Source of the DNA: Streptomyces sp. NBC_00234
Lineage (GTDB): Bacteria; Actinomycetota; Actinomycetes; Streptomycetales; Streptomycetaceae
Length of the DNA: 64,000 bases
Assembly (NCBI RefSeq): GCF_036195325.1
Contig: NZ_CP108101.1
Location: 7,254,001 to 7,318,000, forward strand
Direction of reading: 5' to 3'
The notes beneath the pieces are model-generated. The model searched no databases. It was not told the DNA's origin and worked only from the letters and a program-made list of their open reading frames with translations. Both the position numbers and the translations under genes were made by a program. How positions within the stretch are numbered: the stretch's first letter is position 1; every line of letters starts with the position of its first letter. This document shows positions 52,241 to 61,491 of the stretch, piece by piece.

Positions 52241-52693
52241 TCAGCCGGCGTCGGAGGCGGCGAGTACGGCGTTCGCCCGGGCCGTGAGCGTGGTGAGCAC
52301 ACGGCCCGCCGCGGCCAGTTCCTCCTCGGGCAGGCCGGCGTACAGGCGCGCCGCGATCTCCTTCGTTCCGCTGCTGATGCCCGCCAGCCGTTCGCGGCCG
52401 GCGTCGGTGAGCGAGAGAAGGGCCCCGCCGCCCGGCGCTTCCTCGAGGAGCCCGGCGGTGGTGAGTTCCGTGAGCGTGGCTTCGGCCGTCGCCCGGTCGA
52501 TCTTGAGCGTGCCGGTCATCCGTTCGACGAGCCCGGCCTGCTCGGCCGTGCCGCCCTTGTCCGCGGTCGCGTTGAGCGCCACGCCCTGGTGGAAGGTGGT
52601 CCCCGACTCGGCCAGCAGCTGTTCGAGAACGGCCCGGGTGGCGTAGTGCGCCATGCCGATGATCTGGCCGTTGAGGGTAGGTGTGGTGGACAT
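52241..52693 (-). CDS. MarR-like winged-helix protein
   Basis: 150 aa from ATG 52693, 3 bp after the upstream MarR gene. Pattern AHYATRAVLEQLLAESGTTF, LVERMTGTLKIDRATAEATL, TELTTAGLLEEAPGGGALLS, then LTDAGRERLAGI: a winged helix followed by a dimer helix. Its recognition region is weaker than that of the partner gene. The two may form heterodimers or act in series. Confidence 0.78.
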   Translation of the reverse strand: MSTTPTLNGQIIGMAHYATRAVLEQLLAESGTTFHQGVALNATADKGGTAEQAGLVERMTGTLKIDRATAEATLTELTTAGLLEEAPGGGALLSLTDAGRERLAGISSGTKEIAARLYAGLPEEELAAAGRVLTTLTARANAVLAASDAG

Positions 52694-52695
52694 CG

Positions 52696-53211
52696 CTACT
52701 CCTTGTTCGTCGGTCTCTTCGTCGATTCGTTCGTCGGCGGTGCGTCCAGGGGTACGTCGAGCAGCGCCGTGAGATCGCGGGTGAAGGCGGAGGTGTCCGG
52801 TCCGCCCAGTCCGCCCAGCGGCTCCAGCAGCCGGTCCATCAGCTCCTGTACGAGCACGACCGCGCGCGAGGTGAGCGTGTGCCCGTGTGCGGTGAGGGCC
52901 AGCTGTACCGCACGGGTGTCGGCCGGGTCCGGAGTGCGTTTCAGGAGGCCGGCGGTCTCCAGCGTCCGGGCCAGTTTGGACACGTAGAGCGGTTCGAGGC
53001 CCGTGTGGTCCGCGAGCCGGCGCTGGCTGGGCCGGGTCCCGTCCTGCTGGAGGTCCAGCAGGGACGCCAGCAGTGAGTATTGCGCATGGGTCAGCCCCAG
53101 TGATGCCAGGCTCCGGTCCACCGCGACGCGCCACTTCATCGAAAGCCGCCAGACGAGGAATCCCGGTGTGGGGCCCGCGGGTGGGCGGCTCGTGCCGTCA
53201 GTGCTGCTCAT
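52696..53211 (-). CDS. MarR-family regulator
   Basis: 171 aa from ATG 53211. Clear MarR: LGLTHAQYSLLASLLDLQQD, RRLADHTGLEPLYVSKLART, LETAGLLKRTPDPADTRAVQ, LTAHGHTL. Leads a two-gene unit with the MarR-like protein. Perfect direct repeats lie 11-39 bp upstream, probably its own operator. Confidence 0.92.
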   Translation of the reverse strand: MSSTDGTSRPPAGPTPGFLVWRLSMKWRVAVDRSLASLGLTHAQYSLLASLLDLQQDGTRPSQRRLADHTGLEPLYVSKLARTLETAGLLKRTPDPADTRAVQLALTAHGHTLTSRAVVLVQELMDRLLEPLGGLGGPDTSAFTRDLTALLDVPLDAPPTNESTKRPTNKE

Positions 53212-53221
53212 GAAAAATAGA

Positions 53222-53250
53222 GTACATGGCTACTATGTACATGGCTACTA
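53222..53250. promoter_or_regulatory. Tandem operator upstream of MarR
   Basis: GTACATGGCTACTA occurs twice, 15 bp apart start to start, and each copy contains the dyad AGTA...TACT or close to it. AT-rich and adjacent to the MarR start, so autoregulation is likely. Confidence 0.65.
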
Positions 53251-54618
53251 AATACCGGATGCCCCCGAAGTGAGCCGGGTCAGCGCATCGGCATGGGCCA
53301 GACCGCTCTCCGCCGCGATCGAGTCCAGCGACTGCGCGTCGCGCACCGGAGCGAACCGCACCCCTTCGCCGTCGGCCGCCCGGGCGAAGCCGTAAACGGC
53401 GGGCCTGGGCAGGCTGTTGTACGCCCACGGGGTGGAGAAGTAGTACGCCCCGGTGTCGTACAGCACGACGAAGTCGCCCTCCCGCAGCTCGGGCAGTTCC
53501 CGGCCGTGCGCCACGACGTCCCCGGCGAAGCAGCACGGTCCCGCGATGTCCTGGACCAGCAGCGGGCCGGTGCCCGGACGCCCCTGGGAGTCGAACGCGC
53601 CGACGCGCAGAGGCCAGGCGTCGGGCATGAAGACCGTGCGCGTGGCGGTCTGCGCACCCGCGTGGGTGAGAGCGATCCTGCGCCCGCCCGCGTCCTTCGT
53701 GTACTCGACCAGGGCCCCGATGAAGCCGTTCTTGGCGAGCAGCGACCGGCCGAACTCGGTGACCAGGGAGTATCGGCCGTCGAAGAGGCCGGGCGCCGCC
53801 TCCCGCAGCGCGGCCACGTACGCGGCGTACGACGGCCGGACCGTGTCGTCGGCGAAATTGACCGGCAGTCCGCCGCCGATGTCGATGCTGGTGATCTGCT
53901 GGGTGCGCAGCGAAGCGTTGATCTCCTCGGCGAGCTGGTACGTCTCCGCGACGCCCCGGGCGATGAGCTCCAACGGGCAGCCCTGGGAGCCGACATGGGC
54001 GTGCAGGCGAGTGAGCCACGGCCGCCCGGTGAAGGCCCGTACGACCGCTTCGCGAGCGCCCGCGTCGTGGAGCGCCACGCCGAACTTCGATGTCGCCGTC
54101 GCGGTGCTCATCGCTCCGATGGAGCCGCTCCCCACCTGCGGATTCACCCGGAGTCCGAGGACGGAGACCGAGTCCGGGGTGCGCAGGGCGTCGATCCGGC
54201 GCAGTTCGTCGAAGCTGTCGGCGTTCACGGCGACACCGAGGGCGAGCGCCAGCCTGATCTCCTCGCGCGTCTTGGCGGGGGAGTCGAGCACGATGTCCGC
54301 CGGGGCGAAACCCGCGTCGAGCGCGAGCCGCAGTTCGCCCGGGCTCGCCACCTCGCACCCCATGCCGCAGTCGGCGAGCAGGCGCAGGACGGGCACGAGG
54401 GAGGCGGCCTTCGCGGCGAAGGTGTGGAGGGTGCCGGGCAGGGCGGGGAAGGCGGCACGGAGCGCGGCCACGGATCCGCGTACCCCGTCGGTGTCGATGA
54501 AGCCGGCGACGGGCTGTTGTTCGCCCAGGAGGCCCTCGGTCACGGCCTGGCGGACCGCGTCGGCGAAGCGCTCGGAACCGGTCGGCGCCACGGGGGTCGT
54601 GGGAGTCATCTGCGTCAT
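53248..54618 (-). CDS. PLP-dependent decarboxylase (fold type III)
   Basis: 456 aa from ATG 54618. Barrel-type PLP enzyme: TFAAKAASLVPVLRLLAD (PLP lysine), MGCEVASPGELRLALDAG, SKFGVAL, HAHVGSQG, DIGGGLPVNF, EFGRSLLAKNG, CFAGDVVAHG. Relatives decarboxylate diaminopimelate, ornithine/lysine or carboxynorspermidine. It differs much from the lysA at 27.4 kb, so the substrate is probably not DAP. Adjacent PucR may control it. Confidence 0.85.
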   Translation of the reverse strand: MTQMTPTTPVAPTGSERFADAVRQAVTEGLLGEQQPVAGFIDTDGVRGSVAALRAAFPALPGTLHTFAAKAASLVPVLRLLADCGMGCEVASPGELRLALDAGFAPADIVLDSPAKTREEIRLALALGVAVNADSFDELRRIDALRTPDSVSVLGLRVNPQVGSGSIGAMSTATATSKFGVALHDAGAREAVVRAFTGRPWLTRLHAHVGSQGCPLELIARGVAETYQLAEEINASLRTQQITSIDIGGGLPVNFADDTVRPSYAAYVAALREAAPGLFDGRYSLVTEFGRSLLAKNGFIGALVEYTKDAGGRRIALTHAGAQTATRTVFMPDAWPLRVGAFDSQGRPGTGPLLVQDIAGPCCFAGDVVAHGRELPELREGDFVVLYDTGAYYFSTPWAYNSLPRPAVYGFARAADGEGVRFAPVRDAQSLDSIAAESGLAHADALTRLTSGASGI

Positions 54619-54727
54619 ACCGCGAGAGTCGTTGATGGCGGCCCCACAGGTCTTTGTCGAACAGGCCAAGACTCCTGCCGAACCTTGGCCGTCCGGGCAA
54701 CTGCCCTACTAAATCGTACCGAAACGC

Positions 54728-56383
54728 TCAGACCCCAGGCGTGAGGCGGACGGCGAGCGTGAGGAGCAGCCGGGTGTCGGGGTCGTCGATGTCCACACCG
54801 AAACGCTCCTTCGCACGCCGCAACCGGTAACGCAGCGTGTTGGGATGCAGTACGAGCCGTTGTGCCGCCCGGGCGACGTCCCCGGACACGTCGAGGTAGG
54901 CCGCCAGCGTGCGGACGAGCTCGCCACCGGCCGCCAGATCGGCCCGTACGAGATCGTGCACCGGCCCGCTGCCCTGCTCCCACAAGGGCCGTACGGCGTC
55001 CAGGACGCGCAGCACGTCGAGTGAGGGCCCGAGCTCGGCTGCCGTCGCGCGGCGCGGCTCGCCCTCCGCCGGGCCGCGGCGCTCGCGCTCGCGCAGCACC
55101 CGTACGACGAGGGCCGCCTCCTCGAACGAAGCGGAGGCGGTGAGGGCGGAGGCGACGACGGACCCCGCCCCGACCCGGACGGGGACGCCCGCGGGCAGCG
55201 AGGCCGCGAGGGCGTCGAGCTCCCTGGCCATGCGTGCGGCGTCCCGGTCCTGGGCGTTGCCGACCGGCAGCAGGATCAGGAGCCGTTCCCGTTCGCGGAG
55301 CACCAGAACCGTGGAACGGTACGAGGTCGCCTGGAGCGCCAGCACGTCCAGCGTGCGGTCGGCGGACGGACGGACGTCACCGGCCCGTTCGGCGATCAGC
55401 ACCGCGCACGGGGCGTCGGGGGAGAGGCCCAGCGACCAGGCGTGCGTTCGCTGGTCCCCCCGGCCGTACAGCAGACCGCGCAGGGCGTGGTCGCGGCGGC
55501 GTACGGCCGCGCTCTCGCGCAGCCGGTGCCCGACCAGATGCGGAGCCGCGACCTCCGCCGCCCGGCGCAGGGCGTCCGGTGCCTGCGGGGAGAGGCTGCG
55601 GCCGTCGGCGGCCACCCAGATCGAGCCGAGCACCTCCGGTCCGCTGCGGACGGCGATGATCAGGCGTTCGGGGCTGTCGCCCTGGGCGGGACGGTGGATG
55701 ACGTCCCGGGAGGTCCACAGCGCGTGCAGGATCCCGCTGCGGCGCAGCTCGGCCACCCGCCACTCGGGGACCCGGCCGCCCAGGATCGTGGAGCGGCGCA
55801 CTCCGTCGGCCTCGGGCCGGGTGGCGGAGTGCGCCAGGACCCGGAACCGGGTGTCCTCGATGGTGATCGCCCCACCCGTGTACTCGGCGATGGCCGAGGC
55901 GAGCGCGCTCAGACCGCCCGCCGTGCCGTCGGGCTCCCCGGACGGTTCCCCGGCGCGTCCCGTCCCCGCGTAGGCGAGCGCGGAGCGCAGCAGGGCGGCC
56001 GTGCCGGTCCAGTCCGCCCACGCGGCCCGCACCAGCAGCGCGAGCCCCGACTCCTCGGCCGCCGCGAGCACTTCGGGCGCGGGCGACGCGCCCTCCGTCT
56101 CGCGCAGCACCACGGCGCAGGCCCCGCGCCGGGCCGCCTCGCGCACCGGCGCCACGGCCCCGGCGGAGGAGACCGGCGGACCGACCGCGAGCACGGCACA
56201 CGCCTCGGCCGCCTGCGCGCCCTCCTCGTCGCCGAAGACCACGCCCCGGACGGTGACGTCCTGGCCGGCGGGCGCGAGCAGCAGCCGCAACGTCCCGCTG
56301 TCGTCGAACGCGAGGATCTCGCGCAGTGTGCTTCCCTGTGCCGGCACGTCGTGGGGCGGTTGGCTCGTCACCTTCCCGAGCAT
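54728..56383 (-). CDS. PucR-family transcriptional regulator
   Basis: 551 aa. N-terminal PucR ligand domain (LREILAFDDSGTLRLLLAPAG, VVFGDEEGAQ), a GAF-like middle (YTGGAITIEDTRFRVLAHS), and a C-terminal helix-turn-helix of the PucR/CdaR type (DVARAAQRLVLHPNTLRYRL, RRAKERFGVDIDDPDTRLLL). Regulators of this type sense metabolites of purine, amino-acid or polyamine use. Lies 109 bp upstream of the decarboxylase on the same strand. Confidence 0.92.
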   Translation of the reverse strand: MLGKVTSQPPHDVPAQGSTLREILAFDDSGTLRLLLAPAGQDVTVRGVVFGDEEGAQAAEACAVLAVGPPVSSAGAVAPVREAARRGACAVVLRETEGASPAPEVLAAAEESGLALLVRAAWADWTGTAALLRSALAYAGTGRAGEPSGEPDGTAGGLSALASAIAEYTGGAITIEDTRFRVLAHSATRPEADGVRRSTILGGRVPEWRVAELRRSGILHALWTSRDVIHRPAQGDSPERLIIAVRSGPEVLGSIWVAADGRSLSPQAPDALRRAAEVAAPHLVGHRLRESAAVRRRDHALRGLLYGRGDQRTHAWSLGLSPDAPCAVLIAERAGDVRPSADRTLDVLALQATSYRSTVLVLRERERLLILLPVGNAQDRDAARMARELDALAASLPAGVPVRVGAGSVVASALTASASFEEAALVVRVLRERERRGPAEGEPRRATAAELGPSLDVLRVLDAVRPLWEQGSGPVHDLVRADLAAGGELVRTLAAYLDVSGDVARAAQRLVLHPNTLRYRLRRAKERFGVDIDDPDTRLLLTLAVRLTPGV

Positions 56384-56443
56384 ACGAGCGCGACCACCCG
56401 GGGAGAACGGCCGGAGCTCGGGGGCGGCCGGGTGCGCGGACCG

Positions 56444-57853
56444 TCAGGGCGTGCCGTGGGGCGCCGCGACGTGCGGATGCTGCGGACGTACGGGGGCGGG
56501 GCCCAGCGTGGTGCTTCCCGGGGACGCCCGGTGGCCGAGCCCCGTGCGGTAGGCGTCGAGTGCCGCTTCCGTACGGCCCGTTCTGCGCAACAGATCGCCC
56601 AGCAGGCGGCAGATGTCGGCGAGATCACCCGCCGCGCCCGCCCGTTCCAGCAGGGCGAGGGCGTTGACGTAGTGCTCCTCGGCCGCTTCGAGTGCGCCGT
56701 TCTCCTCGCAGATCAGGCCGAGAAGCCGGTGCGCTCCGGCCGCGTGGACCGATCCGCGGTCAGGGTGGAGCTCGCCGATGAGGCGTCGCAGCAGCTCCTC
56801 GGCGTCCCGACCCCTGCCCTGCCGGCGCAGTACGTCGGCCAGCTCCACCTCGACCTGTGCGGTGTAGAGCGCGGCGCGCTTGGAGGCCAGCATGTCGCGG
56901 GCGGCGCGCAGTTCGCTCTCGGCGCCGTTCAGATCTCCGTCCTGCGCGCGCACGTAGCCGCGCATCCAGTGGCAGTGCGCCATCTCGGTGCGGATCTGGA
57001 GCTGCTGGTAGATCTCGGCCGCCTTGGCGAGCGAGGCGTCGGCCTCCGCGATGCGGCCTGCCGCGATGAGCGTCCGGGCGACCCCGCGGTGCAGCCCCGC
57101 GACCAGTTCCGGATCGGAGACGCGGGGGGCCAGGGCCAGGGCCAGTTCACCCGCCTGGGCGGCGCGGGCGTGGGCGCCCATGTCCATGTACGGCGCGATC
57201 GCCGCCGTGTAGAGCAGCAGGAGCGCGCCGGGGTCCTGGAGTCCCGAATGGTTGAGCTCGTCGATCGCGCTCTCCAGCAGGTAGCAGGCGTACCGGAGTT
57301 CACCCGCCAGCAGATGGGCGACCGCCCGGCCCCGGACGGCCGGGGCGCGCTGCGGGAGCGGGGCGTCGGCGAGTGCTTTCTCGGCCGCCTCGAAGTGCCG
57401 GCGGGCCGCGGGCAGATCCCCGGTCTCCAGAGCGCACTGGCCGAGTCCCAGCAGGGAGGTGGCCCGTTCGGAGTCGAGCCCCAGCCGTCCGGCCTCGCCC
57501 AGCAGTGTCGTGAACTCCTCTGCGGCGTCCTCGGCCGCTCCGGTCGCCAGGGTGCGCTGCGCCTCGACGAGCCTCAGCCGGAGGCCGGTGGCGAGATGGG
57601 CGGGGCGACCGGTGGCGAGCTCCTCGTAGGTGACACCGAGCCGTTCGGCGAGATGGCGGACGGCGGCCTCCGAAGGGCGGACCCGGCCCGCCTCCAGAGT
57701 GGAGATGTACGCCGGGGTGTACGAGGGCTCGGCGAGCTGGCGCTGCGTCAGTCCACGTTCCGCGCGCAGGCGTTGTACCCGGCGGCCGACGGCGCCGGGA
57801 TCGTCGGACTGCTTGTGCCGGGGGCCCTGACCCGCCGCGTGCCTCTCGCCCAC
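56444..57853 (-). CDS. XRE-type helix-turn-helix regulator with TPR domain
   Basis: 469 aa from GTG 57853 (AAAGGG 9 bp upstream); the longer frame to 57919 is rejected. An N-terminal XRE domain (VGRRVQRLRAERGLTQRQLA, PSYTPAYISTLEAGRVRPSE) is followed by about ten TPR-like repeats (LGLGQCALETGDLPAARRHF, LERAGAAGDLADICRLLGDL). This Streptomyces architecture is often a quorum- or peptide-sensing type. Divergent from the M64 peptidase gene, which may be its target. Confidence 0.88.
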   Translation of the reverse strand: MGERHAAGQGPRHKQSDDPGAVGRRVQRLRAERGLTQRQLAEPSYTPAYISTLEAGRVRPSEAAVRHLAERLGVTYEELATGRPAHLATGLRLRLVEAQRTLATGAAEDAAEEFTTLLGEAGRLGLDSERATSLLGLGQCALETGDLPAARRHFEAAEKALADAPLPQRAPAVRGRAVAHLLAGELRYACYLLESAIDELNHSGLQDPGALLLLYTAAIAPYMDMGAHARAAQAGELALALAPRVSDPELVAGLHRGVARTLIAAGRIAEADASLAKAAEIYQQLQIRTEMAHCHWMRGYVRAQDGDLNGAESELRAARDMLASKRAALYTAQVEVELADVLRRQGRGRDAEELLRRLIGELHPDRGSVHAAGAHRLLGLICEENGALEAAEEHYVNALALLERAGAAGDLADICRLLGDLLRRTGRTEAALDAYRTGLGHRASPGSTTLGPAPVRPQHPHVAAPHGTP

Positions 57854-57963
57854 TGCGTCACCCTTTCTGCCCTGCCCTGTGTCCCGCACCCGGGGTGGGG
57901 ACTCCCTCGCGGGCGTCAACCCCCTTGCTCCCAGGTCTTGTTCCGCGTCGCCGGGAGCTCTAG

Positions 57964-58008
57964 GTTAAGCGGCACATTAATTCAGTTTAACTCGCACGTT
58001 AAGTGCCG
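57964..58008. promoter_or_regulatory. Candidate XRE operator
   Basis: AT-rich island with TTAA at 57965, 57987 and 57999, two of them 22 bp apart and followed by GCAC, enclosed by CGGCAC (57970) and GTGCCG (58003). Lies between the divergent XRE and M64 peptidase genes. Confidence 0.45.
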
Positions 58009-58071
58009 GGGCTTTTCGTCTCCGTGCTCACTCACCGCGTGGAACACCGCAGGGACTTGAAGGAGTTGTAC

Positions 58072-59481
58072 ATGCGAATACGCCTCGGCATGCGCCGAAC
58101 CTCGGCATCCATGGCAGGAATCGCCGTGGCCGGACTGCTCGTCACCGCTGCCGTCACGGCCGCCCCCGCCGCTTCGGCCACCGCGGCGGCACCCGCGGCC
58201 CCGGCCGTGGGTGCCGGACAGGACCGGCTCAAGGCCGAGTACTTCCCCGAGCCGGGCGGCGAGGGACGCACCGTACAGGTCCCGGCGGACGGCCACGGAC
58301 AGGGCGAGGAGGGCGCCGGGGACCGCCGCACCACCGCACCTCTCTCCGCTTCCGAGGCCGCGGTGGACGGCACGGCTGCCGGGCTCGCGGTGACCGGCAG
58401 TACCGACGACCGCCTCGACATCGTGATCGTCGGAGACGGCTACACGGCCGGCCAGCAGGGCGACTTCCACGCGGACGCCACCGCCAAGTGGGCCGACATC
58501 ACCGCCATCGAGCCGTACAAGAGCTACCAGGGACTCTTCAACGTCTGGACCGTGGACGCCGTGTCCAACGAGTCCGGAATCAGCGGCGATCCGACCGCGG
58601 ACCAGGTCAAGGACACCGCACTCGGCAGCTACTTCTGGTGCGAGGGCATCGAACGGCTGATCTGCGCCGACATCGACAAGGTGGCCGCCTACGCGGCCAA
58701 GGCCCCGGCCGCCGACCTCGTGGTCGTCGTCTCCAACTCCACCAAATACGGCGGCGCGGGCTACTCCGGCCTGACGGACGAGGGGTACCCCTTCAACGGT
58801 GTCTCCACCCTCTCCTCCGACCACGCCTCGTCCAGCCTGATCGCCGCCCACGAGATCGGGCACTCCGTCGGTCTGCTCGACGACGAGTACACGTACGACT
58901 CGTACGGCACCTGGACCGGCGGCGAACCGGCCGGGATCAACTCCACCACCTACACACCGGCGCAGCTGACCGCGAAGCAGGCCAAGTGGTACCGCTGGCT
59001 GGGCCGCCCCGACCCCACGGGCGGCACGGTCGGCACGTACGAGGGCAGCTTCTACTACCCGTACGGCATCTTCCGGCCGACCGGCACCTCACTCATGCGC
59101 GAGCTGAGCAGCACCGAGTTCAACCTGCCGGGGCGCGAGGCGATGATCGCGGGCTTCTACCGCGCGGGCAACGCGCTGAGCTCCACCGTCGGTACGGAGT
59201 CCGCCGTCGGCTCCGCGCAGCGGCTCACGGTGGGGGTGGCCGAGCTCGGCGCGCTCGCCCGGCCCGAACTGCGCTGGTACGTCGACGGCGTGGAGAAGGC
59301 CGAGGCGCGGGGCCGCACCACCGTCACCCCCGCAGCGCTCGGCGTCCGCAAGGACGGGCGCGGCCACCGGGTGACCGCGACCCTGGTCGACCGCACGGAC
59401 GCGGTGCGCGACCCCGCGGTCCGGAACCTGGCCACGGACCGGCTCACCTGGACCGTCGCCCCGGGCGCCCGCCTCGGATAG
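58072..59481 (+). CDS. Secreted M64-family metallopeptidase
   Basis: 469 aa from ATG 58072 (GAAGGAG upstream). Long Streptomyces signal peptide (MRIRLGMRRT, then a hydrophobic core to about residue 45, AAPAASA cleavage region). The catalytic zinc motif HEIGHSVGLLDDEY is intact, and DIVIVGDGYTAGQQGDFHAD is the M64 N-terminal hallmark. Related enzymes include the IgA protease of Clostridium ramosum; the natural substrate in Streptomyces is unknown. Probably extracellular. Confidence 0.92.
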   Translation: MRIRLGMRRTSASMAGIAVAGLLVTAAVTAAPAASATAAAPAAPAVGAGQDRLKAEYFPEPGGEGRTVQVPADGHGQGEEGAGDRRTTAPLSASEAAVDGTAAGLAVTGSTDDRLDIVIVGDGYTAGQQGDFHADATAKWADITAIEPYKSYQGLFNVWTVDAVSNESGISGDPTADQVKDTALGSYFWCEGIERLICADIDKVAAYAAKAPAADLVVVVSNSTKYGGAGYSGLTDEGYPFNGVSTLSSDHASSSLIAAHEIGHSVGLLDDEYTYDSYGTWTGGEPAGINSTTYTPAQLTAKQAKWYRWLGRPDPTGGTVGTYEGSFYYPYGIFRPTGTSLMRELSSTEFNLPGREAMIAGFYRAGNALSSTVGTESAVGSAQRLTVGVAELGALARPELRWYVDGVEKAEARGRTTVTPAALGVRKDGRGHRVTATLVDRTDAVRDPAVRNLATDRLTWTVAPGARLG

Positions 59482-59489
59482 GAGTCGCC

Positions 59490-59530
59490 GGCCGTGGTCT
59501 CCCTCTCACGCGATGAGGGAGACCACGGCC
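59490..59530. terminator. Perfect 16-bp hairpin overlapping the encapsulin 3' end
   Basis: GGCCGTGGTCTCCCTC and its exact complement around a 9-base loop. The right arm encodes the last encapsulin residues before its stop at 59506, so one element serves the convergent peptidase and encapsulin genes. Confidence 0.85.
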
Positions 59531-60303
59531 TCCGGCGTCAGCATCCGGAAGGTGAACGCCTGATGGAAGTAGAGGCGGACGCTGGTCGCGTCGTGGCTCT
59601 CGTACCCGATCGACAGATCCTGGGCCAGGCACAGCTCGAAGTCGCCGCCGCGCGTGGACAGCAGCACTCCGCCGGTCACGGCCGGCGCCCACAGGATCTG
59701 GTCGTCGAGCAGCCGGCCCAGATGCGTCGCGACCGGGTACCCGTGGTCGGAGGTCTCCGTGGCCTCGGTGAACGCGTCCGCGCCCAGCAGCAGCCGGTAC
59801 GGCCCGTCGACCCCCGCCAGCCGTAGCCGGGTCAGGGCCTGGCTCACCGCCGCCGGGTAGTCGCGGGCATCGGCGGGCAGCGGCTGCGGGGGGTGCGAGG
59901 AGCCGGTGCGCAGACCGGTGATCCCGGCGGCCTCGTACCCGTCGATGACGGCCATGTCCTCGGCGAACGCGCAGGTGCGCGCGGCGTCCTTGACCGGCTG
60001 CCAGTCGCTGTCGTCGGAGCCGCGCTCGACGTCGTCCACCGCGGCCCGGGTCACGGTGAACGGGACCCGCCACTCGACGACCGGCATCGAGGTCCGGGCC
60101 CTGGCCAGCACGTCGGGGGCGGGCGGATCGATGTCGCGCAGATGACCGTCGCCCACGGCGGCCAGCGTCGGTCCCTCGGGGCCGGTGACATCGACGACCC
60201 GGCGGCCCGCCACATGGCGGCTGAACGTGCGCCGGGCCTCCTCTTCGATCTGTTCCCAGGCGGCTTCCGTGACGGGGGCGAGTTCGCGGTGGAGGTTGTT
60301 CAT
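59506..60303 (-). CDS. Encapsulin shell protein (family 1)
   Basis: 265 aa, the standard length. HK97-fold encapsulin features: MNNLHRELAPVTEAAWEQI, EEARRTFSRHVAGRRVVDVT, VEWRVPFTVTRAAVDDVERG, DSDWQPVKDAARTCAFAED, and the C-terminal LYFHQAFTFRMLTPEAVVSL. Self-assembles into a protein nanocompartment. ATG 60303 overlaps the stop of the upstream peroxidase gene (ATGA), the usual cargo-shell arrangement. Confidence 0.95.
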   Translation of the reverse strand: MNNLHRELAPVTEAAWEQIEEEARRTFSRHVAGRRVVDVTGPEGPTLAAVGDGHLRDIDPPAPDVLARARTSMPVVEWRVPFTVTRAAVDDVERGSDDSDWQPVKDAARTCAFAEDMAVIDGYEAAGITGLRTGSSHPPQPLPADARDYPAAVSQALTRLRLAGVDGPYRLLLGADAFTEATETSDHGYPVATHLGRLLDDQILWAPAVTGGVLLSTRGGDFELCLAQDLSIGYESHDATSVRLYFHQAFTFRMLTPEAVVSLIA

Positions 60304-61376
60304 CGCGGGGTGCTTTCTTGCAGGCTGCCGATTCGCAGCGAGCCCCCGTCCGGAACCACCGCCCGGGCCGCGGCCTGCGGCACCGGCGCAGACGCCGGTT
60401 CCGTCAGGGCCTCGGTCCCGGCGAGGGCGGGCGCGGGCGGCGGGGCGTCGAAGAAGTCGGCGCCAGGGGCGTAGAAGAGAGAGCCGGTGATCGCGGTCGA
60501 GAAGTCGAGAATGCGGTCGTGCGTGGCGGGCGGCTTGCCCAGGAACATGTTGCGGAGCATCTGCTCGGTGATGTCGGGATCGGCCGCGTAGGAGATGAAG
60601 TACGTCCCGAACTCGCCCTGTCCGAAGCTGCCGAACGGCATGTTGGCGCGCAGGATGTCGTGCTCGGTCCCGTCCGCGTCGGTGATGGTGTTCAGCGCGA
60701 CATGGGAGTCGGCGGGCTTGACGTCGTCGGGCAGCTCGACATCGGTGAACTTCGTGCGCCCGATGACCCTTTCCTGCTCTTCCGTGGTCAGCGAGTTCCA
60801 GGAGTCCAGATCGTGCACGTACTTCTGCACGATGACGTAGCTGCCCCCGGCGAACTCCGGATCCCTGTCGCCGACGAGAGCGGCCGAGCGCGCGTCGGCA
60901 CCGACAGGATTCTCCGTGCCGTCCACGAAGCCGAGCAGATCGCGGTGGTCGAAGTAGCGGAAGCCCTGTGTCTCGTCGACGATCCGCACCGCCCCGCCGA
61001 GCCGGTCCAGCAACTGAGCCGCCCACTCGTAGCAGACGTCCATCCGCTCGGACCGGATGTGGAAGACGACGTCCCCCGGAGTGGCCGGCGCGTGGTGGCG
61101 GGGTCCGCGCAGCTCGCGGAAGGGATGCAGCTGCGCGGGCCGGGGACCGGCGAACAACCGGTCCCACGCCTCGGATCCGAAACCCATCACACAGGCGAGA
61201 CCGGCGTCCGGGAACCGGAAGCCGAGCGACCGGGCCACGGCCGGGAGCTCCGGCAGCATGTCGCGTACGGCACCCTCGCCACCCGGCTCGATCGTGCCGA
61301 CCAGGATCAGCGCGGCGTTGGTCAGCGGGGCTACGACGGGCTGGACCGCGACGGGGTCCGGGATGGCGTCGGGCAT
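60300..61376 (-). CDS. DyP-type haem peroxidase, encapsulin cargo
   Basis: 358 aa from ATG 61376 (MPDAIPDPVAVQPVVAPLTN); the upstream extension is rejected. Carries the DyP catalytic GFVDGTENP motif, the proximal-His region (VVFHIRSERMDVCYEWA) and NMFLGKPPATHDRILDFST. After a Pro/Ala-rich linker the C-terminus reads GGSLRIGSLQES, matching the encapsulin-targeting peptide (consensus like SLGIGSL). It is therefore packaged inside the shell encoded next. Confidence 0.95.
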   Translation of the reverse strand: MPDAIPDPVAVQPVVAPLTNAALILVGTIEPGGEGAVRDMLPELPAVARSLGFRFPDAGLACVMGFGSEAWDRLFAGPRPAQLHPFRELRGPRHHAPATPGDVVFHIRSERMDVCYEWAAQLLDRLGGAVRIVDETQGFRYFDHRDLLGFVDGTENPVGADARSAALVGDRDPEFAGGSYVIVQKYVHDLDSWNSLTTEEQERVIGRTKFTDVELPDDVKPADSHVALNTITDADGTEHDILRANMPFGSFGQGEFGTYFISYAADPDITEQMLRNMFLGKPPATHDRILDFSTAITGSLFYAPGADFFDAPPPAPALAGTEALTEPASAPVPQAAARAVVPDGGSLRIGSLQESTPR

Positions 61377-61452
61377 GCGCGCACTCCATGAGGTGGGGGC
61401 GTCGGCGGTACGGGACGGCAGCGGCACTCGTCTGCTACTAACGCACGCCACC

Positions 61453-61477
61453 GGCCCGCCCGCACCCCGGGCGGGCC
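61453..61477 (-). terminator. 10-bp GC hairpin after gnd
   Basis: GGCCCGCCCG and its exact complement around a 5-base loop, 15 bp after the gnd stop and upstream of the DyP start. Confidence 0.75.
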
Positions 61478-61491
61478 GCCCGGGCGAACAC

